Positions 1-4,998 of a stretch of DNA of 6,242 bases are shown piece after piece; the first letter of the stretch is position 1, and every line of letters begins with the position of its first letter. Origin of the DNA: Brevundimonas sp. UBA4609. Its GTDB lineage: Bacteria; Pseudomonadota; Alphaproteobacteria; Caulobacterales; Caulobacteraceae. Below the pieces are notes generated by a model. That model did no database searches and was not told where the DNA came from. It saw nothing but the letters and a program-made list of their open reading frames with translations. The translations under genes and the position numbers were made by a program. Location of the stretch: assembly GCA_002386585.1 (NCBI GenBank), contig DGIZ01000130.1, forward strand, positions 1 through 6,242. The letters run 5' to 3'.

Positions 1-122
1 CGGTCGAAGGTCAGTCCGAGCGCCGGCGTATTCATCCGAAGAACTTCGGCGTGCGCGCCGTCGGCGCCGGGAGCCGCCGCAACGGCCAAGGCTAAAAAGG
101 AAAAGGCGAGGGCGTGTTTCAC
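1..122 (-). CDS. Exported protein of unknown function, N-terminal 40 codons only
   Basis: Reading leftward from GTG at 122-120, the frame stays open to the window edge for 40 codons. The product begins VKHALAFSFLALAVAAA and continues PGADGAHAEVLRMNTPALG. This is a textbook Sec signal peptide: Lys2 and His3, a hydrophobic core at about residues 4-17, and a likely signal peptidase I site after Ala25 (A-H-A, then E). The protein should therefore be periplasmic or secreted. An in-frame TAA lies about 45 bp upstream and I found no in-frame ATG between it and the GTG, so the GTG start is well supported. Only a weak purine stretch (GGGAAA) precedes it. The mature part visible here, about 15 residues, is too short to assign a family. 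The gene diverges from the cysteine-cluster gene at 304. Confidence 0.7.
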   Translation of the reverse strand, partial: MKHALAFSFLALAVAAAPGADGAHAEVLRMNTPALGLTFD

Positions 123-142
123 TGATGGCGTTTCCCGACTGC

Positions 143-181
143 GTTCGTTCCGAACATCATTCCATTATGTAGTCCATCATT
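143..181. promoter_or_regulatory. Divergent spacer with AATGATG direct repeats and a small dyad
   Basis: The 181-bp spacer between the two divergent genes (123-303) is clearly less GC-rich than its surroundings around 150-210. On the minus strand the heptamer AATGATG occurs twice, at 181-175 and 161-155, exactly 20 bp apart (about two helical turns), with a related ATAATGG between them. A short dyad, GTTCG-TTC-CGAAC, sits at 143-155, about 20 bp upstream of the GTG start of the exported protein. Repeats on one face of the helix suggest a regulator site for the leftward gene. The regulator is not identifiable, and the repeats could be chance. Confidence 0.25.
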
Positions 182-273
182 TTGCATGGTGACATTCGAT
201 GGGCAAGCACCCAGACGGCCGCCGACACGGTTTTGTGCGCCGCCCCGGACGCGCGACGCCGTCCCCTCTCCGC

Positions 274-297
274 TTCCCGGCCGCGATGCGCTAGACC
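274..297 (+). promoter_or_regulatory. Candidate Caulobacter-type sigma-73 promoter giving a leaderless mRNA
   Basis: GCTAGACC at 290-297 matches the Caulobacter housekeeping -10 consensus GCTANAWC at seven of eight positions. TTCCCGG at 274-280 matches the -35 consensus TTGACGS at five of seven, with a 9-nt spacer (10-14 is usual). Transcription would start six to seven bases after the -10, at or next to the A of the ATG at 304. No Shine-Dalgarno-like purine run precedes that ATG, which fits a leaderless transcript, a common class in Caulobacterales. The consensus is known from Caulobacter; applying it here is inference. Confidence 0.4.
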
Positions 298-303
298 CCG
301 GCC

Positions 304-849
304 ATGTCCCTGCCCCTTCTTCCCGATCGGACCTGCGGCGGCTGCGTCGAATGCTGCCGCGTGATCCCGCTCGACCTGCCGGAACTGGCCAAGCCGACGG
401 GCGAACTGTGCGCCTACTGCGTCGACGGCGCGGGTTGTTCGGTGCACCAGATCCGCCCCCAGACCTGCCGCATCTGGTTCTGCCTGTGGCGCGCGGTGGA
501 GTTGTCGGACGACTGGCGGCCGGACCGCAGCGGCGTGATCGTGCGGCCCGACGGGGTCGAGGACGGCGTCATCACCCTCTATGTCCTGCGCCGCTCGGAC
601 TTCCTGATCGGGATCGACTTCTTCGCCGCCGTGGCGGGCTGGATCGCCGAAGGCATTGAGGTGGCGCTCAGCGTCCCCGGCCCGGTCGGAACCTATCCGG
701 CCCGCGCCGTCGTGACCGACTGGCTGCGGCCCGCCATCGAGGAGGGCGATCCCGACGCCTTCGCCGCACGCGTCCTCGCCTCGCTGGACCGACTGGCGCA
801 GCATGACTTCCAGCCGGACGGGATCACGACGCGCTACGCCGTCGCCTGA
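304..849 (+). CDS. YkgJ-family cysteine-cluster (putative metal-binding) protein
   Basis: This is a 181-residue cytoplasmic protein with no signal peptide or membrane segment. Its N-terminal third carries the dense cysteine pattern of the YkgJ/UPF0153 family (zinc- or iron-chelating CxCxCC proteins): Cys11, Cys14, Cys17 and Cys18, then Cys36 and Cys39, Cys45, and the family's R-P-x-x-C-R element (Arg51-Pro52 to Cys55), followed by Cys60. The cysteines probably bind a metal ion or cluster. No reaction has been established for the family, although the fold is often discussed with Fe-S or oxygenase-like chemistry. Residues 65-181 have no cysteine and no recognisable motif. The ATG at 304 has no ribosome-binding site, and a -10-like element ends six bases upstream, so the gene may be leaderless. 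Its 3' end overlaps the convergent nucleotidyltransferase gene by 16 bp. Family assignment is firm; function is unknown. Confidence 0.85.
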   Translation: MSLPLLPDRTCGGCVECCRVIPLDLPELAKPTGELCAYCVDGAGCSVHQIRPQTCRIWFCLWRAVELSDDWRPDRSGVIVRPDGVEDGVITLYVLRRSDFLIGIDFFAAVAGWIAEGIEVALSVPGPVGTYPARAVVTDWLRPAIEEGDPDAFAARVLASLDRLAQHDFQPDGITTRYAVA

Positions 850-1415
850 GGCTCCACCACCGTGATCTCGGGCCAGCGGCCGCGGGCGTTGGCGATCACG
901 CGCTCCCAGCCCCTGGCCAGGCCGCGCGTGGGATTGGGGCGAATGACCATGTCGAACACGTCCTCCAGCCCGAAGGGCGCGATCACGCTGATCGCGTCGT
1001 CAGCCTCCAGCCGCACCCCGACGGCGAAGGCCGGGGCGACGAAGCGGGCCGGAGCGTCGTCGGTGCAGGTCAGGGGCGTATAGGGTTCGCCGAACTTGCC
1101 CTCGAACCACAGGTGGACCCGCGCCTGGTTGCGCACCTCGACCTGATCGCGCACCGGCGGCGCGAAGGCGGCGGCGACGCGCTTGATGACGACGTCCTCG
1201 GCGTCCCAGGAGGTGTCGGCGTCAAAATAGCCGATGTCGTAGTCCTTGATTCCATAGCCGATCGGACGCCCCGTCTGGACGTTCCACACCGCCTGATAGA
1301 CGGCTCCCGAGAACAGCCGCCAGTCAGGCAGGTTCAGGTCCCGCATCACGGTCAGCACATGCATCAGGCCCGCGTCGGCGCGGACGATCTCGGTCAGGCG
1401 AGTTTCCAGGGTCAT
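834..1415 (-). CDS. Nucleotidyltransferase family protein (PF06042 / DUF925, NTP_transf_6)
   Basis: This 193-residue soluble protein is a full-length member of the PF06042 (DUF925) family, distant relatives of the DNA polymerase beta nucleotidyltransferase fold. Visible family signatures are GAVYQAVWN (residues 37-45), KDYDIGYFD (57-65), whose acidic residues Asp58 and Asp60 are the probable metal ligands, VEVRNQARVHLWFE (92-105), and the C-terminal APFGLEDVFDM segment (146-156). The nucleotide and acceptor substrates of the family are not known. I chose the ATG at 1415 rather than upstream starts in the same frame (to 1547) because those would run inside thiD and give an improbable Gly/Pro/Arg-rich extension. 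AGGA also lies just upstream of this ATG. The gene begins 41 bp after the thiD stop and is probably the last gene of a gdx-thiD operon. Its stop lies inside the convergent cysteine-cluster gene. Confidence 0.85.
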   Translation of the reverse strand: MTLETRLTEIVRADAGLMHVLTVMRDLNLPDWRLFSGAVYQAVWNVQTGRPIGYGIKDYDIGYFDADTSWDAEDVVIKRVAAAFAPPVRDQVEVRNQARVHLWFEGKFGEPYTPLTCTDDAPARFVAPAFAVGVRLEADDAISVIAPFGLEDVFDMVIRPNPTRGLARGWERVIANARGRWPEITVVEPQATA

Positions 1416-1456
1416 GCCGTCCTGTGAGGGCGATTCCGCCGGCTGGCCAAGCGGCC

Positions 1457-2308
1457 TCAGCCCCGCACCGGCCAGGCGTGGTCCAGCGGGCCGTGGCCCT
1501 GGCCCAGGCCCGGCGCGCGACGGATGGCCTCGGCCACATAGGCCCAACCTTCCGCGACCGCGACCGGCAGGGGCAGCCCCTTGGCGATGCCCGCCGCACA
1601 GGCGCTGGCCAGGGTGCAGCCGGTGCCGTGGGTGTGGCGCGTCTCGACCCGCTCGCTCTCCAGCACCGTCTCGCCGTCAGCGGTCAGCAGCAGGTCGACG
1701 ACCGTCGCGCCCGGCACATGGCCGCCCTTCATCAGGACGGCGCGCGCGCCCATCTTCAGCAGCGCCTCGCCCGCCCGACGCTGGCCGTCCAGATCGGCGA
1801 CCGCCAGTCCGGTTAAGGCCTCGGCCTCGGGCGCATTGGGGGTCAGCAGAAAGGCGCGGGGAACCATAAGGCGACGCACCGCCTCCACCGCTGTTTCCGC
1901 CAGCAGGGGCGAACCGCCCTTGGCGATCATCACCGGATCGACCACCGCCGGAACGCCCGCCGCATAGTCGATCAGACCCGCGACGGTCTCGACCACCTCG
2001 ACCGAGCCCAACATGCCGGTCTTCAGGGCGTCGGCGCCGATGTCGTCCAGCACGGCCCTGGCCTGGGCCTCGATGACGTCGAGCGGCAGGGGATGGACGC
2101 CGTGAACGCCCAGGGTGTTCTGAACGGTGACGGCGGTGATGGCCGTGGCGGCGAACCCGCCCAGCATGGTCACGGCCTTGATGTCGGCCTGAATCCCCGC
2201 CCCGCCCCCGGAGTCGGAGCCGGCCAGGATCAGCACCCGGCCTTTCTTGGTTTCCCTATCGTCTCCGGCGCGGCCGGAGACGGCTTGAGGGGATTGGGCC
2301 TGGCTCAT
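1457..2308 (-). CDS. thiD: Hydroxymethylpyrimidine / phosphomethylpyrimidine kinase ThiD
   Basis: ThiD phosphorylates 4-amino-5-hydroxymethyl-2-methylpyrimidine (HMP) and then HMP-phosphate to the diphosphate used by thiamine-phosphate synthase. It is cytoplasmic and belongs to the ribokinase superfamily. The 283-residue product shows LILAGSDSGGGAGIQADIKA-type N-terminal sequence (about 26-45), VDPVMIAKGG (123-132), LTPNAPEAEALTG (155-167), LMKGGH (192-197) and the anion-hole/catalytic HGTGCTLASA (227-236, Cys231). The start at 2308 is set by an ATGA overlap with the gdx stop, implying translational coupling. This leaves about 22 polar residues before the conserved core, a little longer than E. 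coli ThiD (266 residues); a GTG at Val25 is a weaker alternative. No other thi gene and no TPP riboswitch is visible nearby, which suits a salvage or separately regulated role. Confidence 0.95.
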   Translation of the reverse strand: MSQAQSPQAVSGRAGDDRETKKGRVLILAGSDSGGGAGIQADIKAVTMLGGFAATAITAVTVQNTLGVHGVHPLPLDVIEAQARAVLDDIGADALKTGMLGSVEVVETVAGLIDYAAGVPAVVDPVMIAKGGSPLLAETAVEAVRRLMVPRAFLLTPNAPEAEALTGLAVADLDGQRRAGEALLKMGARAVLMKGGHVPGATVVDLLLTADGETVLESERVETRHTHGTGCTLASACAAGIAKGLPLPVAVAEGWAYVAEAIRRAPGLGQGHGPLDHAWPVRG

Positions 2309-2649
2309 GCCGTCACGCCCGAAAACAGCTTCAGCCCGACGATGCCCGCGACGATCAGCAGGATGCAGACCGCCCGCACCGCCGTCGCCGGCTCGCCATA
2401 GACGGCGACCCCGATCACCGCCGCGCCCACGGCGCCGATGCCGGTCCAGACGGCGTAGGCCGTGCCGACCGGCAGGCGCTGCGTCGCCGCCCACAGGCCG
2501 ATCATGCTGGCGGCCAGCGCCAAGGCCACCCCCAAGGAGATCAGCGGACGCTGCACCCCGACGTATTTCACGCCGGACGCCCAGCCCACTTCGAACAGCC
2601 CCGCCACGACGAGAACCAGCCAGGGATTGAGAGACAGAAGCCAAGACAT
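2305..2649 (-). CDS. gdx: Small multidrug resistance transporter, Gdx/SugE guanidinium exporter type
   Basis: This 114-residue, four-helix inner-membrane protein of the SMR family works as an antiparallel dimer and exchanges protons for substrate. It belongs to the guanidinium-exporter branch (Gdx, formerly SugE) rather than the EmrE polyaromatic-cation branch. It has AGLFEVGWASGVKYV in helix 1 and the diagnostic LPVGTAYAVWTGIGAVGA in helix 3. The five binding-site residues known from Gdx-Clo all appear to be present: Glu20 (the proton/substrate glutamate), Trp23, Ser48, Tyr65 and Trp68. Helices lie at about residues 10-29, 36-55, 62-82 and 89-108. The start at 2649 gives a normal SMR length plus about seven extra N-terminal residues (SLNPW region); no Shine-Dalgarno is close to it. 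The stop overlaps the thiD ATG (ATGA). Some relatives also export quaternary ammonium compounds. Confidence 0.92.
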   Translation of the reverse strand: MSWLLSLNPWLVLVVAGLFEVGWASGVKYVGVQRPLISLGVALALAASMIGLWAATQRLPVGTAYAVWTGIGAVGAAVIGVAVYGEPATAVRAVCILLIVAGIVGLKLFSGVTA

Positions 2650-2705
2650 GGCGGCTGAATGGCGGATGGCGCGCCTCCAGACAAGAGCTCTCGCCTGCTG
2701 CTCGG

Positions 2706-2737
2706 CGCCCGTCTCGAGAAACAAATTGGAGACGGCG
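2706..2737. promoter_or_regulatory. Inverted repeat in the gdx / SRPBCC divergent spacer
   Basis: CGTCTC at 2710-2715 pairs with GAGACG at 2729-2734 across a 13-nt loop that is AT-rich for this region. The stem extends outward by C2709-G2735, then G2707-C2736 and C2706-G2737 with one bulged base. A perfect palindrome, TCTCGAGA (2712-2719), overlaps the stem, and another, AGAGCTCT, lies at 2684-2691. On the minus strand this is 60-100 nt upstream of the gdx start, so it could be a leader hairpin or an operator for either divergent gene. It does not match the guanidine-I, -II or -III riboswitch patterns as I know them. Confidence 0.3.
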
Positions 2738-2775
2738 TGCGTTGCCGCCTCAGTCGCTGAAGAGGTCGGGATCGA

Positions 2776-3243
2776 ATGCGCGCCCCTGAAGTCCGCACCG
2801 GAATGCTGATCCGCCGCCCGGTCGATGAGGTCTATCAGGCCTTTACCGAGCCCGCCGTGACCTCGTGGTTCTGGTTCACTCACGGCGACCGGCGTCTGTC
2901 GCCCGGCGCCAGGGCGACGTGGACCTGGGGGATGTACGGCGTGTCCACCCGCGTCGCCGTCAAGGACGTCCAGGTCAACAGCCGCATCCTCATCGACTGG
3001 AAGCTGGACGATCAGCCGACCGAGGTCGAATGGCGTTTCCAGGCGCGCGACCGGACGACCTGGGTCGAGATCTTCAACCGAGGCTTCGCTGCGACGGATG
3101 AAGCCGTGGCGGCGGCTCTGGACGCCATGGAGGGGTTCACCCTGGTGCTGGCCGGCGCCAAGCTGTGGCTGGAGCGGGCGATCGAACCGACCTTCATCGT
3201 CGACCGCTTCCCCGATCAGGTGTCGCCGGACTGGAAACGCTAG
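2776..3243 (+). CDS. SRPBCC / AHSA1-like START-domain protein
   Basis: This 155-residue soluble protein is a single SRPBCC (Bet v 1-like, START superfamily) domain of the AHSA1 type: a helix-grip fold enclosing a hydrophobic ligand cavity. Typical features are the opening strand and helix RRPVDEVYQAFTEPAVTSWFW (residues 13-33), the acidic/aromatic middle strands ending in RILIDWKLD (70-78), VEWRFQARDRTTWVEIFNRGF (84-104), and the long C-terminal helix that closes the cavity (about 108-136, with EGFTLVLAGAKLWLE at its core). No ligand can be predicted, and relatives are annotated only as activator of Hsp90 ATPase-like or polyketide-cyclase-like. The ATG at 2776 follows an AGAGG/GGGA purine run; Met10 is a possible later start. 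The gene diverges from gdx, and its stop codon shares the bases CTAG with the convergent folP stop. Confidence 0.85.
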   Translation: MRAPEVRTGMLIRRPVDEVYQAFTEPAVTSWFWFTHGDRRLSPGARATWTWGMYGVSTRVAVKDVQVNSRILIDWKLDDQPTEVEWRFQARDRTTWVEIFNRGFAATDEAVAAALDAMEGFTLVLAGAKLWLERAIEPTFIVDRFPDQVSPDWKR

Positions 3244-4070
3244 GGCCGGGCCGCCGCCGCGACCGCCGCCTGAATCTTCAACGCCTGAACCGTCTCGCGC
3301 ACGTCGTGAACCCGCACCATTCGGGCGCCGCGTCGCGCCCCCTCCAGCGCCAGGGCCAGTGAGCCGCCCAGGCGGTCGGTCGCCTCCGTCGCCGTTTCGT
3401 CCCCCCCCTGAATGAGGCGCTTGCGGCTGGCGGCGTAGAGCACCGGAAAGCCCTGATCGACCAGGGCGTCCAGACGTGCCGTCAGCGCCAGATTATGCGC
3501 CGTCGTCTTGGCGAAGCCGACGCCGGGGTCCAGCCATATCTTCTCGCGCGCGACCCCCGCCGCCAGGGCCGCCTCGGCGCGTTCCGCCAGAAACCCGGCG
3601 ACCTCGGCCACGACGTCGTCATAGTGCGGGTCGTCCTGCATCGTCTTGGGCGCCCCCTTCATATGCATCAGCACCACCTCGCAGCCCAGTTGGGCGGCGG
3701 TCGCCAGACTGTCGGGCGCGTGGCGAAGCGCGGTCACGTCGTTCCATATCGTCGCGCCGGCGGTGACGGCGACGCGGGCCACGGCGGGCTTCATGGTGTC
3801 GATGCTGATCGCCCCACCCCAACGTGCGCGAAGGGCCGCGATCAGCGGGACGACGCGGGCGATCTCCTCGGCCTCGCCGACCGGATCCGAGCCCGGACGC
3901 GTGCTTTCGCCGCCCACGTCCAGCACGTCGGCGCCCTGATCGATCAGCCTCAGGGCGTGGGCCAGGGCGGCCTCATGGGTGGCGAGCCGCCCCCCGTCGG
4001 AAAAGCTGTCCGGCGTGACGTTGACGATCCCCATGACGAGCGGGGGCTTCACGAGGGATTGATGGGTCAT
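3240..4070 (-). CDS. folP: Dihydropteroate synthase
   Basis: FolP condenses p-aminobenzoate with 6-hydroxymethyl-7,8-dihydropterin diphosphate to give dihydropteroate, the sulfonamide-sensitive step of folate synthesis, in the cytoplasm. The 276-residue TIM-barrel protein is full length (E. coli 282). All key residues are present: Asn17 in MGIVNVTPDSFSDGG (metal/diphosphate), Thr57 in DVGGESTRPG, Asp91 in SIDT, Asn110, Asp181 in DPGVGFAKT, Lys217 in ASRKR, and Arg253/His255 in RVHD. The sulfonamide-sensitive-type Phe23 and Pro59 are kept and the loops have normal length, so it is the housekeeping enzyme and not a sul-type resistance gene. The ATG at 4070 has GGAG about 10 nt upstream. Because ftsH ends at a terminator and plus-strand genes intervene, folP must use its own promoter. 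A weak candidate is CTGACG followed 15 nt later by GTTAGAGG (minus strand, 4130-4123). Confidence 0.97.
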   Translation of the reverse strand: MTHQSLVKPPLVMGIVNVTPDSFSDGGRLATHEAALAHALRLIDQGADVLDVGGESTRPGSDPVGEAEEIARVVPLIAALRARWGGAISIDTMKPAVARVAVTAGATIWNDVTALRHAPDSLATAAQLGCEVVLMHMKGAPKTMQDDPHYDDVVAEVAGFLAERAEAALAAGVAREKIWLDPGVGFAKTTAHNLALTARLDALVDQGFPVLYAASRKRLIQGGDETATEATDRLGGSLALALEGARRGARMVRVHDVRETVQALKIQAAVAAAARP

Positions 4071-4089
4071 GCGACAGCAGCTCCGAAGA

Positions 4090-4112
4090 GCGCGGTTTGA
4101 CTTTCACCGCGC
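4090..4112. promoter_or_regulatory. Perfect 7-bp inverted repeat upstream of folP
   Basis: GCGCGGT at 4090-4096 and ACCGCGC at 4106-4112 are exact inverted repeats separated by 9 nt. In the leftward transcript this would be a hairpin ending about 20 nt before the folP start, just upstream of its GGAG ribosome-binding sequence. It could be an operator or an mRNA structure that affects folP translation. The plus-strand TTGACT in the loop is too far from any good -10 to support a promoter. Confidence 0.35.
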
Positions 4113-4200
4113 CTGGGTCCAGCCTCTAACGGCAATGGAACGCTTCGTCAGCCAGGCTCGACGCCTCACCCACGCGGGACGCCGCGTCGAAGGCCTTTAA

Positions 4201-4247
4201 CCCGTAGCGGTCCCGCCGTGCGCCCTGCGCCGGGCGCCCGCTACGGG
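4201..4247. repeat. Long GC-rich inverted repeat (hairpin) without T-tract
   Basis: CCCGTAGCGG (4201-4210) and CCGCTACGGG (4238-4247) form a perfect 10-bp outer stem. Inside it GCGCCC (4220-4225) pairs with GGGCGC (4232-4237) around a 6-nt loop, stacked directly on the right arm and leaving a 9-nt bulge at 4211-4219. The result is a 16-bp interrupted stem that could form in either transcript. With no T-tract it is unlikely to be an intrinsic terminator. It may be a 5'-UTR structure, a dispersed repeat unit or a protein-binding dyad. Confidence 0.55.
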
Positions 4248-4330
4248 ACCCAGTTGCTTAAAGTCTCTACTTCCACCTCTTCATTCTGCAGGACCGCGCC
4301 GGCCTGGGGCCGTTCGCGAAGATTTGCGAC

Positions 4331-4504
4331 ATGACACGCCGCCCAGACACCACGGACGAGAGCCGCACCGGCGAAGCGCCGCGCGGCGCCGACATCATCC
4401 CGTTTCGAAGGCCGATCGCGCCCGCCGCACCGCCCGCGTCGCCCGCCGATCACGAAACGACCGATCCAGAACATCCCGACGATGACGGCCCCTCAGCCGC
4501 CTGA
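4331..4504 (+). CDS. Small hypothetical protein, 57 residues, disordered, with IIPFRRP motif
   Basis: This short ORF begins at ATG 4331 and ends at TGA 4502-4504, 30 bp before the downstream gene on the same strand. The product is hydrophilic and probably disordered: a charged N-terminus (MTRRPDTTDESRTGEAPRG), a central ADIIPFRRP motif at residues 20-28, a Pro/Ala stretch (30-39) and an acidic tail rich in Asp and Glu. It has no cysteine, signal peptide or membrane segment. About three quarters of its third codon positions are G or C, lower than its neighbours but coding-like. The opposite-strand ORF over the same bases has a less protein-like composition. The Pro-Phe-Arg-Arg core is the sort of short linear motif that docks on a partner. 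Function is unknown. It is probably co-transcribed with the Rnk-like gene. Only a weak GAAG precedes the start. Confidence 0.5.
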   Translation: MTRRPDTTDESRTGEAPRGADIIPFRRPIAPAAPPASPADHETTDPEHPDDDGPSAA

Positions 4505-4534
4505 CGTCGCCCGAACTTCCAGAAAGTTTTCTTC

Positions 4535-4942
4535 ATGACCACCCCTCGCAAGGGCGCCCTGCCCGCCATCACGCTTCGTAGCGACGACTTCGACGCCCTG
4601 GACCGCCTGGTCGGCGACCTGCCCGGCACGGGCCCCGCCGGCCTGCTGCAACAGGAGCTCGACCGCGCCAAGGTGTGCGAGCCCAAGGCCATGCCCAAGA
4701 ACGTCGTCACCCTGAACCGCTGGCTGCACTACTCCGACGACCACAGTCCCGAGGTGCGCCGCGTGCAGCTGGTCCTGCCCAAGGACGCCGACATCGACGC
4801 GGGCCGCGTCTCCATCCTGTCCTTTGTCGGCGCCGGCCTGATCGGCCTGAAGGAAGGCCAGTCGATCGCCTGGCCGGACACCTCCGGCGCCGTGCGCAAG
4901 CTGACCCTGGTCAAGCTCGAGGAGCCCGAAGCGACGAACTGA
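4535..4942 (+). CDS. Rnk-type nucleoside diphosphate kinase regulator / GreA-GreB C-terminal domain protein
   Basis: This 135-residue cytoplasmic protein has nearly the same length as E. coli Rnk (136). The N-terminal part (about 10-50) would be the short helical arm that replaces the long coiled coil of GreA/GreB. Residues 54-132 form the FKBP-like GreA/GreB C-terminal domain: VRRVQLVLPKDADIDAGRVSILS (74-96), the glycine-rich GAGLIGLKEGQSIAWP (99-114), and the closing strand VRKLTLVKLEE (120-130). Proteins of this class bind RNA polymerase at the secondary channel. Rnk itself was first described as a regulator of nucleoside diphosphate kinase, and having no long acidic-tipped coiled coil it should not stimulate transcript cleavage. 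Only a weak AGAAAG precedes the ATG at 4535. The gene follows the 57-residue ORF by 30 bp and ends 23 bp before a strong terminator. Confidence 0.85.
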   Translation: MTTPRKGALPAITLRSDDFDALDRLVGDLPGTGPAGLLQQELDRAKVCEPKAMPKNVVTLNRWLHYSDDHSPEVRRVQLVLPKDADIDAGRVSILSFVGAGLIGLKEGQSIAWPDTSGAVRKLTLVKLEEPEATN

Positions 4943-4965
4943 GCCTCATCGCATCAGGACCAAAA

Positions 4966-4998
4966 AGAAGGGGCGCGCCCGGCGGGCGCGCCCCTTTT
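4966..4998. terminator. Bidirectional intrinsic terminator between the Rnk-like gene and ftsH
   Basis: GGGGCGCGCCC (4970-4980) and GGGCGCGCCCC (4984-4994) pair perfectly over 11 bp around the 3-nt loop GGC. The stem extends through A-T pairs at 4966-4969 and 4995-4998, with one G-T wobble. A TTTT run follows on the plus strand, and TTCTTTTT follows the hairpin on the minus strand. It can therefore stop both the rightward Rnk-like transcript and the leftward ftsH transcript, whose stop codon lies about 25 bp away. Confidence 0.92.

Larger units (their letters stand above)
4071..4330. other. Structured intergenic region between folP and the small plus-strand gene
   Basis: These 260 bp hold no convincing gene. 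They should contain two divergent promoters, folP leftward and the 57-residue gene rightward. Three inverted repeats are visible: GCGCGGT/ACCGCGC at 4090-4112, TCGACGC/GCGTCGA at 4158-4164 and 4184-4190, and the long GC-rich hairpin at 4201-4247. On the plus strand a possible 21-codon ORF (4135-4200) ends one base before the long hairpin, but it has no ribosome-binding site. No T-tract follows any of these stems on either strand, so none looks like an intrinsic terminator. Confidence 0.6.

Noticed and set aside
157..804. 215-codon minus-strand ORF
   Set aside because: It is antisense to the cysteine-cluster gene, with low-complexity Asp/Gly/Ala/Arg composition typical of GC-rich shadow frames; the opposite strand has a clear family match.
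1416..1547. N-terminal extension of the nucleotidyltransferase to 1547
   Set aside because: It would lie within thiD and be Gly/Pro/Arg-rich. The ATG at 1415 has AGGA upstream and gives the normal family length.
2309..2644. N-terminal extension of ThiD to 2644
   Set aside because: It runs inside gdx in another frame and has no ThiD similarity. The ATGA overlap marks the real start.
2309..2775. TPP riboswitch controlling thiD
   Set aside because: The thiD start is embedded in gdx, and no CTGAGA / thi-box-like pair is visible in the operon leader.
3240..4070. folP as a sul-type sulfonamide-resistance gene
   Set aside because: Loop lengths, Phe23, Pro59 and context are those of a chromosomal housekeeping enzyme, and there is no mobile-element context.
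3495..4100. 201-codon plus-strand ORF
   Set aside because: It is antisense to folP, whose complete set of catalytic motifs leaves no doubt about the coding strand.
4201..4247. Hairpin as intrinsic terminator
   Set aside because: No T-tract follows on either strand, and no gene ends beside it.
4241..4474. 77-codon minus-strand ORF
   Set aside because: Its Arg/Gly-rich composition looks like a shadow of the plus-strand 57-residue ORF, and no ribosome-binding site or motif was found.
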